Shown one piece after another: positions 1 through 5,356 of a stretch of DNA of 6,806 nucleotides. This DNA comes from Bacteroidales bacterium (GTDB lineage: Bacteria > Bacteroidota > Bacteroidia > Bacteroidales > Paludibacteraceae). A model generated the notes under the pieces. It made no database searches, was not told the origin of the DNA, and worked only from the letters and a program-made list of their open reading frames with translations. Positions within the stretch are counted from its first letter, which is position 1, and every line of letters begins with the position of its first letter. The stretch covers positions 1-6,806 of the forward strand of contig CAAGDU010000019.1 in NCBI GenBank assembly GCA_900768725.1, in the 5' to 3' direction. A program made the translations under genes and the position numbers.

Positions 1-1
1 C

Positions 2-373
2 GTGATTGCCGCTATCGTGCAGTTGGTGGAGATGATTGTGGAGAAATACTCGCCGTCGCTCTATGCGTCGCTGGGTATCTTCCTACCGCTTATTGCCGTT
101 AACTGCGCCATCATGGGTGGCTCGCTCTTCATGCAGCAGCGTATCATCCTTGACCCTGAGAATGTGAAAGCGATTGCGAATATCGGCGATGCCTTTGCTT
201 ATGCTTTCGGCTCCGGCTTGGGATGGCTACTGGCTATCGTATGCCTTGCCGGCATCCGCGAGAAGATGGAATACAACGATGTGCCCAAACCCCTGCAAGG
301 ATTAGGCATCACCTTCATCACCGTAGGTCTGATGGCGATGGCATTCATGTGCTTCTCGGGTCTTAACATTTAG
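2..373 (+). CDS. nqrE: NqrE, Na+-translocating NADH:quinone reductase subunit E (C-terminal part, 5' truncated by window edge)
   Basis: Integral membrane subunit of the Na+-pumping NADH:ubiquinone reductase in the inner membrane. The visible 123 residues match the family's C-terminal portion in order: an EMIVEKY-like loop, the helix LGIFLPLIAVNCAI, FGSGLGWLLAIVCLAGIREKM, and the terminal GLGITFITVGLMAMAF-type helix ending FSGLNI. Cys35 of the fragment (in VNCAI) corresponds to the conserved NqrE cysteine that, with a second NqrE cysteine and two from NqrD, holds the intramembrane Fe-S centre (known for Vibrio). NqrE is normally about 200 residues, so roughly 80 N-terminal residues lie upstream of the window. 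The first codon in view is GTG (Val) inside the gene, not a start. The stop is TAG at 371-373. The next nqr gene, nqrF, is unusually far away (537 bases) because of an inserted gene. Identification is firm. Confidence 0.95.
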   Translation: MIAAIVQLVEMIVEKYSPSLYASLGIFLPLIAVNCAIMGGSLFMQQRIILDPENVKAIANIGDAFAYAFGSGLGWLLAIVCLAGIREKMEYNDVPKPLQGLGITFITVGLMAMAFMCFSGLNI

Positions 374-380
374 TATAATA

Positions 381-460
381 TAGACCGCTACGCTGTTAGA
401 AGTTAGACCGCGCTTCGCGCTGTTAGAAGTTAGAACGCCTTTGGCTGTTAGAAGTTAGAT
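381..460 (+). repeat. Three-copy tandem repeat with GC mini-hairpins between copies
   Basis: The 16-base unit GCTGTTAGAAGTTAGA occurs identically at 392-407, 419-434 and 444-459 (periods 27 and 25). Partial units starting TAGAxCGC lie at each end. The short spacers between copies vary but can fold: CGCG-CTT-CGCG at 409-419 and GCC-TTT-GGC at about 437-445. The block sits between the nqrE stop and the four-helix-bundle gene. An 8-base inverse match to CTGTTAGA (TCTAACAG) occurs at 848-855 near the other end of the insert. The function is unknown. The unit lengths and spacers are too short for a CRISPR array. Confidence 0.85.
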
Positions 461-493
461 TGCGCCTCATAACAACATAGAATATAGAATATT

Positions 494-880
494 ATGCACA
501 ACTATCATAATCTCCAAATATGGCAGAACAGTATGGATATAGTTCAAAATATCTATGAAATGGTGGCAATGTTTCCTATAACAGAAAAATATGGGCTTTC
601 TTCTCAAATAACAAGAGCAGCTGTTTCCATCCCATCCAATATAGCAGAAGGTGCGGGGAGAAATAGTACAAAGGAATTCTCATATTTTATTGGTATAGCT
701 ATAGGTTCTATGTTTGAGTTGGAAACTCAAGTACTTATTGCAGAACGCGTAGGATACATTGGGAACGAGCAATCTCAGCAATTTCAAACATCTATCCATA
801 ACTTACAAAGAATGACTACAGGGTTTCTGAAGAACTTAGACAACAAATCTAACAGTACAGAGCACGATCAAACAACTTAG
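494..880 (+). CDS. Four-helix-bundle protein of the S23 / 23S-rRNA intervening-sequence family (TIGR02436-like)
   Basis: This 128-residue protein has a nearly complete family signature: N-terminal LQIWQNSMDIV (7-17), a Y21 helix, EKYGLSSQITRAAVSIPSN (31-49), IAEGAGR (50-56), KEFSYF (60-65), IAIGSMFELETQVLIA (68-83) and GYI (87-89), then a polar tail. The family folds as an antiparallel four-helix bundle that forms pentamers. It was first seen as ORFs in intervening sequences of 23S rRNA genes, and the related Avd protein assists reverse transcriptase in diversity-generating retroelements. The role of stand-alone copies is unknown. Here it lies inside the nqr operon, with an AT-rich codon choice unlike nqrE and nqrF. 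ATG at 494 is the natural start because the conserved LQIWQ segment begins at residue 7. No Shine-Dalgarno site or TAnnTTTG promoter is visible, so it may be read from the nqr transcript. It ends 30 bases before nqrF. Confidence 0.92.
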   Translation: MHNYHNLQIWQNSMDIVQNIYEMVAMFPITEKYGLSSQITRAAVSIPSNIAEGAGRNSTKEFSYFIGIAIGSMFELETQVLIAERVGYIGNEQSQQFQTSIHNLQRMTTGFLKNLDNKSNSTEHDQTT

Positions 881-910
881 TGGTCGAATATCAAACATCA
901 TTGAGATAGT

Positions 911-2191
911 ATGAATATAACAGCAATTTTTTATGCAGTAGGGGTGTTCCTTGCGGTTATCCTGCTGCTGGTTATCATCCTATTGGTAGCGAAGAAGTAT
1001 TTAGTGCCTTCGGGTGATGTGAAAGTGGTGGTTAACGGCGACAAGGAATACCATATTCCTGCTGGCGGTACGCTGCTCAACGCGATGGGTGCTGCCGGTG
1101 TTCACCTGCCTTCCGCCTGCGGCGGTAAGGGCTCGTGCGGACAGTGCAAGTGCCAAGTGCTGGAAGGCGGCGGCGAGATTCTGCCTACCGAGACCGTTCA
1201 TTTCACCCGCAAGCAACAGAAAGACCACTGGCGCTTAGGCTGCCAAGTGAAGGTGAAGAACGACCTTGCGTTGAAGATAGACGAGTCGGTTCTCGGCGTG
1301 AAGGAATGGGAGTGCACCGTCATCTCGAACAAGAACGTAGCTACGTTCATCAAGGAGTTCAAAGTGCAGTTGCCTCCGGGCGAGCACATGGACTTTATCC
1401 CGGGTTCGTATGCGCAAATCAAGATTCCTGCATACGACATCAACTACAACGACTTCGACCGCGAGATGATTGGCGACCTGTACGTGCCGGCATGGGAGAA
1501 GTTCGGACTCTTCGGCTTGAAGCAGAAGAACACCGAGCCCACTATCCGTGCATACTCTATGGCGAACTACCCCGACGAGGGCGATATCATCACGCTGACC
1601 GTGCGTATCGCTACGCCGCCGTTCAAGCCGAAAGAGCAGTGCCCGAACGGCCCCGAGTTCCAAGATGTGCCCTGCGGTATCGCTTCGACCTATATCTTCT
1701 CGCTCAAGCCGGGTGATAAGGTAACGATGTCGGGTCCTTACGGCGATTTCCACCCTGTGTTCGACTCGAAGCGCGAGATGATTTGGGTCGGCGGTGGTGC
1801 CGGTATGGCTCCGCTCCGCGCACAAATCATGCACATGCTCAAGACCCTGCACACACGCGACCGCGAGATGCACTATTTCTACGGTGCACGCGCCATCGAC
1901 GAGGTGTTCTTCATGGAAGACTTCCTCGAATTGGAGAAGGAGTATCCCAACTTCCATTTCCATTTGGCACTCGACCGTCCCGACCCCAAGGCAGACGCTC
2001 TCGGCGTGAAATATACGCCGGGCTTCATCGCTCCCGTGATGGGCGACACCTACCTCAAGCAGCATGATGCCCCCGAGGACATCGAGTACTACCTCTGCGG
2101 ACCTCCTATGATGTCCAAGACGGTGGTTGACCTGCTCCACTCGCTGGGCGTAGAAGACGACATGATTCGCTTCGACAACTTCGGAGGGTAA
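911..2191 (+). CDS. nqrF: NqrF, NADH-oxidising subunit F of the Na+-translocating NADH:quinone reductase
   Basis: NqrF takes electrons from NADH through FAD and a 2Fe-2S cluster into the sodium pump, with its soluble domains facing the cytoplasm. The 426-residue protein has the full layout: one N-terminal membrane helix (about 5-27); a ferredoxin-type domain with cluster ligands Cys70, Cys76, Cys79 and Cys111 (an extra Cys81 is also present); an FAD-binding barrel with RAYSMANY (213-220); the NADH-binding segment with VGGGAGMAPLRAQ (293-305), YLCGPPMM (394-401); and the conserved C-terminal FDNFGG. Length is close to the family norm of about 410. It is the last gene of the nqr operon, and a strong inverted repeat follows. 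The start ATG lies 30 bases after the inserted four-helix-bundle gene and has no clear ribosome binding site (TTGAGATAGT precedes it). A long antisense open frame across this gene is a composition artefact. Confidence 0.97.
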   Translation: MNITAIFYAVGVFLAVILLLVIILLVAKKYLVPSGDVKVVVNGDKEYHIPAGGTLLNAMGAAGVHLPSACGGKGSCGQCKCQVLEGGGEILPTETVHFTRKQQKDHWRLGCQVKVKNDLALKIDESVLGVKEWECTVISNKNVATFIKEFKVQLPPGEHMDFIPGSYAQIKIPAYDINYNDFDREMIGDLYVPAWEKFGLFGLKQKNTEPTIRAYSMANYPDEGDIITLTVRIATPPFKPKEQCPNGPEFQDVPCGIASTYIFSLKPGDKVTMSGPYGDFHPVFDSKREMIWVGGGAGMAPLRAQIMHMLKTLHTRDREMHYFYGARAIDEVFFMEDFLELEKEYPNFHFHLALDRPDPKADALGVKYTPGFIAPVMGDTYLKQHDAPEDIEYYLCGPPMMSKTVVDLLHSLGVEDDMIRFDNFGG

Positions 2192-2248
2192 CCTGATAGG
2201 GTCATTCTTTCTAACATAAAGCATCAAAAACAGAGAATGAAACAAGTC

Positions 2249-2306
2249 AGTATAGAAAATCATAAAAGCGCACGAAAATTCGTGCGCTTTTATGATTTTC
2301 TATACT
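2249..2306. terminator. Bidirectional terminator: 28-bp perfect inverted repeat between convergent genes
   Basis: Bases 2249-2276 are perfectly complementary to 2279-2306. The core is GCGCACGAA paired with TTCGTGCGC, flanked on the left by AAAA and on the right by TTTT, so each strand reads as a GC stem followed by a T-run. An outer AT-rich extension (AGTATAGAAAATCAT and its complement) lengthens the stem far beyond a usual intrinsic terminator. It lies 57 bases after the nqrF stop and 16 bases from the stop of the convergent DUF4837 gene, so it can serve both. The hairpin is seen directly; terminator function is inferred. Confidence 0.85.
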
Positions 2307-2322
2307 TCGTCTGCATTTCTAT

Positions 2323-3471
2323 TTACTCATATTTCATCTTGAGCGTGTAAAGAATGGCTTCAGATTGCCGAAGAGCATTTCGTTTCTTTTGCCCTGCAGC
2401 GAAAATGAATGTTTCTGCAGTAACAACACGACCATTAGCTTGGTCAAGGCGCGAGAGACTCACATAAGGTCCTCCCATCGCTTCACCATTCTTAATTTTC
2501 CAAAGACCTCGCACCTCTGTAGCAAAAAACTCTCCGTCGGCAGAGTTGTCAAGCGATGGAACTACTCTACTCTTTGGCGGGAAGATTCGATACTCGGTCC
2601 CCATATACGAGCCTTCCACCGATGCAGATATTACCTGCCCAAGCACCAAATCACGCATAGCGTTAAGTGCATCAGGCGAAAACATCTGCTGGCTGGTATA
2701 ATCGTAGGCATAAACCACGAGGTCTCGTCGCATCGGTCCTTTGTTATTGCAGCACCACACTAATCGAACGGATGCCATAGACTCTTGTTCAGTCTGTGCA
2801 GAGCAAAGCCCATTCATCACAGTATCCATAATCAACATATAGTCTTCCGGCACCCACATGTCGCAACCTATTGTTTTTTGCAACGCAGCACGGGCTTCTT
2901 GATTCGTAGAGGCACGGTAAAAAATAGATTGGCGCTTCAACTCTTGCCTAACGAACCATTCGCGCACCTGCTCACCATGAGCCAACCAATAAGCAGCAAA
3001 AGCCTCGTCGGAAGGTGCTTGAATGCGATAAACTGCTTGTGGTTTTGACCATACATTCACTGACACCTTTGCTTTGACTTGAGTAAACTTGTTAGGATCA
3101 ATATCTACAAAAAGAATGTTACGTGTTGGCTTTAAGAAATCATCAAACGCAGATATGGTTACTTGCGATAGCGTGAAATAGGATTCCTTTTGGGGCATAC
3201 AAGGCATGTCAGCAGCCATAACGGCTTTCACTAAGTCGTATGTTGTTGCTACTGTTTCTTGATAAGCACTTCCTTCTGCTATAGAGAGATGTATATCTTG
3301 GAGCACCTCCTGTGATAAAGGTCGATTGGGCATTACAACCAAGCATTCGTATATTGAGCCGGTGGCACTCGTTAAAGTACGACTACCTTTGTTTCCACAA
3401 CTTGTCATCAGTAAAAGAATCAGTATAAATAACCGGGTCGAATACGTGAGTTTGGAATGACAAAGACGCAT
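2323..3471 (-). CDS. DUF4837-family lipoprotein
   Basis: Predicted Bacteroidetes lipoprotein of unknown function. From the ATG at 3471 it has 382 residues: a basic n-region, the hydrophobic run LFILILLLMTS, then the lipobox cysteine (LMTSC, Cys25 from this start), so it is probably lipid-anchored in the envelope. The DUF4837 pattern follows: GSIYECLVVMPN soon after the lipobox, MPCMPQKESYFTLSQVTIS, TRNILFVDID, and the helical AAYWLAHGEQVREWFVRQEL region. The C-terminal half includes YDYTSQ and REVRGLWKIKNGEAMGGPY-like segments (here TEVRGLWK). The frame is open to ATGs at 3510 and 3504, which would add 13 or 11 residues. I prefer 3471 because the signal peptide then has normal length and the promoter at 3524-3554 then gives a leader of about 46 bases rather than 8. 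It is convergent with nqrF and divergent from the S1/P1 nuclease. Family assignment is from recognised motifs; function is unknown. Confidence 0.83.
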   Translation of the reverse strand: MRLCHSKLTYSTRLFILILLLMTSCGNKGSRTLTSATGSIYECLVVMPNRPLSQEVLQDIHLSIAEGSAYQETVATTYDLVKAVMAADMPCMPQKESYFTLSQVTISAFDDFLKPTRNILFVDIDPNKFTQVKAKVSVNVWSKPQAVYRIQAPSDEAFAAYWLAHGEQVREWFVRQELKRQSIFYRASTNQEARAALQKTIGCDMWVPEDYMLIMDTVMNGLCSAQTEQESMASVRLVWCCNNKGPMRRDLVVYAYDYTSQQMFSPDALNAMRDLVLGQVISASVEGSYMGTEYRIFPPKSRVVPSLDNSADGEFFATEVRGLWKIKNGEAMGGPYVSLSRLDQANGRVVTAETFIFAAGQKKRNALRQSEAILYTLKMKYE

Positions 3472-3523
3472 TTCAAGAGAGTTAAAATTGTGTATCTTTT
3501 TCATAAACATAGAAATTTTTCGA

Positions 3524-3554
3524 CAAAGTTACAAATAAATTGCGATATACACAA
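3524..3554 (-). promoter_or_regulatory. Bacteroidetes-type promoter for the DUF4837 gene
   Basis: Read on the minus strand, TTG (3554-3552) is followed after exactly 20 bases by TAACTTTG (3531-3524). This matches the Bacteroidetes primary sigma consensus of a TTG near -33 and TAnnTTTG near -7. Transcription would start around 3517-3519. Confidence 0.75.
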
Positions 3555-3712
3555 GCATATCTTAATTTTTTAGCAATAAGATTGACAATTATGTTGCTGA
3601 TCTTTCCTTACAACATTATATCGATACATTGCCCTTTTTTCTCTACATGTCAATACTAATGGAATAAGACAATTTGGAATTTTATTAAATAATTGTTATT
3701 TTTAGCGTATTA

Positions 3713-3744
3713 TTTGTATATTTCAAATAAAAGTCGTACCTTTG
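3713..3744 (+). promoter_or_regulatory. Bacteroidetes-type promoter for the S1/P1 nuclease cluster
   Basis: TTTG at 3713-3716 is followed after exactly 20 bases by TACCTTTG at 3737-3744, a full match to the Bacteroidetes TTTG/TAnnTTTG consensus. The expected transcription start is about 3749-3751, leaving a leader of roughly 15 bases before the ATG at 3766. The rest of the 255-base divergent region (3511-3765) is AT-rich and shows no other element I can support. Confidence 0.82.
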
Positions 3745-3765
3745 CGGCGTTATTTGATTTCAGAT

Positions 3766-4548
3766 ATGAAACGCGGCTTTTTATACCTTTGTTTGAGTGC
3801 GGTGTTGCTCAGCAGTTCGCAGGCAGTTTGGGCTTGGGGGCAGAAAGGGCACCGCATCATTGCGCAAGTGGCTTATGATAATCTGTCGTGCAGCACGCGG
3901 CGCAAGATAGACAAAGTGCTCGGCACACACGGTGCCATCTATTTGGCTAATTGGCCCGATGAGATAAAAAGCGACACCATCTACCCAAACTCCCACGATT
4001 GGCACTACCAAGACCTGCCTGCCGGATTGAGCGATTCGGCATTGGTGGCTACGCTGACTGACTACCCTGTGGAGGGCGGTAACTTGTTTCGTGCATTAGA
4101 CAGTCTAACGAATGTGCTGCGGGCGAATAAACACAATAAGGTGGCATTGATCTTCCTGGTACACCTGAGCGGCGACCTGTTCTGCCCAATGCACATGGGG
4201 CACTTGGAGGACAAAGGAGGTAATCAGATGAAGTGCAAGTGGTTCGGGCAGAAAACCAACCTGCATAGTATCTGGGACGGCAAGATTATTGAGTCGCGCG
4301 GGTATTCTTATTCGGAGTACGCACAATATGTAGAGGATAGATTCGGGGCGGAGAAGAAGGCGATATTGGCTATGTCGGAGGCAGATGTGCTCCGACATAA
4401 CTATGCTTTGACCACCGCGATATACGACTACCAGGCGAGTTGGAACGAGAATGCGTACCACTACGTCTATCGCTGGGCAGAGCCGATGGAATGGCAACTC
4501 TACGCCGCAGGAGTTAGGTTGGCTGCGCTGCTGGAAGATATATACTAA
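3766..4548 (+). CDS. Exported S1/P1-family zinc-dependent nuclease
   Basis: Secreted or periplasmic single-strand-preferring nuclease / 3'-nucleotidase family with a three-zinc centre. The 260-residue precursor starts with a signal peptide (MKRGFLYLCLSAVLLSSS, cleavage expected after A-W-A at 23), exposing Trp24 as the mature N-terminus; in P1 nuclease this Trp1 is itself a zinc ligand. All nine expected ligands are present in order: W24, H29, D65 (WPDEI), H80 (DWHYQD), H133 and D137 (HLSGD), H143 (PMHMG), H167 and D171 (NLHSIWD). It should therefore be active. The frame is open to a TTG at 3742, but that codon lies inside the -7 promoter box and the signal peptide begins at the ATG at 3766, so 3766 is the start. 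It probably supplies phosphate or nucleosides from nucleic acid (inferred). A P-loop ATPase gene follows after 8 bases and is likely co-transcribed. Confidence 0.95.
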   Translation: MKRGFLYLCLSAVLLSSSQAVWAWGQKGHRIIAQVAYDNLSCSTRRKIDKVLGTHGAIYLANWPDEIKSDTIYPNSHDWHYQDLPAGLSDSALVATLTDYPVEGGNLFRALDSLTNVLRANKHNKVALIFLVHLSGDLFCPMHMGHLEDKGGNQMKCKWFGQKTNLHSIWDGKIIESRGYSYSEYAQYVEDRFGAEKKAILAMSEADVLRHNYALTTAIYDYQASWNENAYHYVYRWAEPMEWQLYAAGVRLAALLEDIY

Positions 4549-4556
4549 AAGCATCC

Positions 4557-5117
4557 ATGAAAACATTGTATATCATAGCAGGTTGCAACGGAGCAGGAAA
4601 GACAACAGCCGCTTACACTATCCTGCCCGAGATATGGCAATGTCAAGAGTTTGTAAACGCAGATGAGATTGCACGCGGTTTGTCGCCCTTCAATCCCGAG
4701 AGCGTAGCCATACAAGCAGGGCGATTAATGTTGGAGCGCATAGAAACTTTGTTGGACGAGGGAGTGTCGTTTGCAATTGAAACCACATTAGCCACACGGT
4801 CTTATGTACAATTGGTGAGAAAAGCCCATGCAAAAGGCTATTGCGTACAGTTGCTCTTCTTTTGGCTGAACAGCCCCGAGGTAGCCATACAGCGTGTTGC
4901 CAAAAGAGTGGCAGAAGGAGGACATGATATCCCGAAAGAAGTTATCAAAAGACGCTACCAAGCAGGAATACGGAACTTTTTTGAGTTATATAAAGATATT
5001 GTGGATAGTTGGATGATTGTTGATAATCGGGATAATTGCAGAAATGTGATTGCCGACAACAAGACCGTTTTTGATATTCCATTGTATAAAACAATTAGCA
5101 GTTATGGCAAGGAGTGA
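4557..5117 (+). CDS. Zeta-toxin-like P-loop ATPase/kinase (COG4185 type)
   Basis: A 186-residue cytoplasmic P-loop protein. Walker A is GCNGAGKTT (9-17). It is followed by VNADEIARGLSPFNPE (33-48), where D36 sits at the position of the catalytic acid of zeta-type kinases; then FAIETTLATRSY (72-83), the substrate-binding strand-loop; then the LFFWLNSPEVAIQRVAKRV helix region and EGGHDIPKEVIKRRY (120-134), the basic lid segment of COG4185 proteins. Zeta toxins phosphorylate UDP-N-acetylglucosamine; for COG4185 members the substrate is mostly unknown, so toxicity is not proven. The start at 4557 places Walker A at residue 9, the normal spacing. There is no Shine-Dalgarno site. The gene begins 8 bases after the nuclease stop and its end overlaps a small ORF by 14 bases, suggesting translational coupling. 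It could instead be a small-molecule kinase. Confidence 0.87.
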   Translation: MKTLYIIAGCNGAGKTTAAYTILPEIWQCQEFVNADEIARGLSPFNPESVAIQAGRLMLERIETLLDEGVSFAIETTLATRSYVQLVRKAHAKGYCVQLLFFWLNSPEVAIQRVAKRVAEGGHDIPKEVIKRRYQAGIRNFFELYKDIVDSWMIVDNRDNCRNVIADNKTVFDIPLYKTISSYGKE

Positions 5118-5295
5118 AATAAATACCGAAGCATTAAGGCGCGGATTGCAGTTAAGCGAATACCGCATGTTGAAAGAGAAAGCCTTAAAGAACCAAACAG
5201 TGATTCATGGTGATGGCAAAGACGGGTGGCTCGAAATATCTGCAAAAGAGTTGTTTGAGCAACTGTACCATGAACCGGTAACCACCGCCTACTAA
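5104..5295 (+). CDS. Small 63-residue protein overlapping the zeta-like ATPase; candidate antitoxin
   Basis: No family recognised with certainty. The chosen ATG at 5104 gives a hydrophilic 63-residue protein beginning MARSEINTEALRRGL, with a charged helical stretch (LSEYRMLKEKALKNQ, about 16-30), a glycine-rich turn (HGDGKDGW, 33-40) and a second helix (EISAKELFEQLYHEP). The frame is open further back to an ATG at 5050, but those 18 extra residues lie inside the end of the ATPase gene and look like an out-of-frame translation, so 5104 is preferred. The 14-base overlap with the ATPase stop implies coupled expression. A small gene fused to a zeta-type kinase in this way resembles a toxin-antitoxin pair, although in classical epsilon-zeta systems the antitoxin comes first. 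Function is inferred from position only. Confidence 0.7.
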   Translation: MARSEINTEALRRGLQLSEYRMLKEKALKNQTVIHGDGKDGWLEISAKELFEQLYHEPVTTAY

Positions 5296-5327
5296 CCCCC
5301 TCCCTGCATAGGGAGGGCAGGGGTGGG
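5296..5327. repeat. GC-rich palindrome and G-quadruplex motif in the leader of the TonB receptor gene
   Basis: CCCTCCC (5298-5304) pairs perfectly with GGGAGGG (5311-5317) around the loop TGCATA, starting two bases after the small ORF stop. The right arm continues into further G-runs: GGG, GGG, GGGG and GGG at 5311-5313, 5315-5317, 5320-5323 and 5325-5327, with loops of 1, 2 and 1 bases. This is a textbook intramolecular G-quadruplex pattern on the coding strand. No T-run follows, so it is not a standard intrinsic terminator. It may be a dispersed intergenic palindrome or a regulatory leader structure. Confidence 0.75.
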
Positions 5328-5356
5328 TCCTATTGAACAACAAAAAACACTACTAT

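Larger units (their letters stand above)
371..919. mobile_element. Putative inserted cassette in the nqr operon, with imperfect direct repeats at its edges
   Basis: nqrE and nqrF are normally adjacent, but here 537 bases lie between them. That stretch contains a tandem repeat and a four-helix-bundle protein gene. Its composition differs sharply from its surroundings: about 36% G+C by hand count over 541-840, against 57-72% in two nqrF lines counted. The edges show a near-identical short direct repeat: TAGTATAATATA at 371-382 (starting with the nqrE stop) and TAGTATGAATATA at 907-919 (spanning the nqrF start codon), differing by one indel. If this is a target duplication, the ancestral nqrE stop lay one base before the nqrF ATG. 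There is no transposase or integrase, so it would be a passive or trans-mobilised element. The edges are AT-rich and the match could be chance. The foreign composition and odd position are seen; mobility is inferred. Confidence 0.4.

Noticed and set aside
381..460. Possible CRISPR array in the nqrE downstream repeats.
   Set aside because: Repeat units are 16 bases with 9-11 base spacers, only three copies, and no cas genes nearby.
494..880. Possible diversity-generating retroelement, because Avd belongs to the same four-helix-bundle family.
   Set aside because: No reverse transcriptase, template repeat or variable repeat is present in the window.
494..880. Possible 23S rRNA intervening sequence.
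   Set aside because: The flanking sequence is nqrE and nqrF coding sequence, not rRNA.
1135..1716. A 193-codon plus-strand frame within nqrF.
   Set aside because: It lies out of frame inside a firm gene, is arginine-rich and low in recognisable motifs, typical of a shadow frame.
1235..2263. A 342-codon open frame on the minus strand opposite nqrF.
   Set aside because: nqrF is unmistakable on the plus strand with all cofactor motifs. The antisense frame shows no recognisable domain and arises from the codon bias of a GC-rich gene.
4371..4399. A perfect 10-bp inverted repeat (TATGTCGGAG / CTCCGACATA) with a 9-base loop inside the nuclease gene.
   Set aside because: It is fully in coding sequence, has no T-run and no other supporting signal; likely chance.
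4105..4566. A 153-codon minus-strand frame opposite the S1/P1 nuclease.
   Set aside because: The nuclease frame has all nine zinc ligands and a signal peptide; the antisense frame has no family features.
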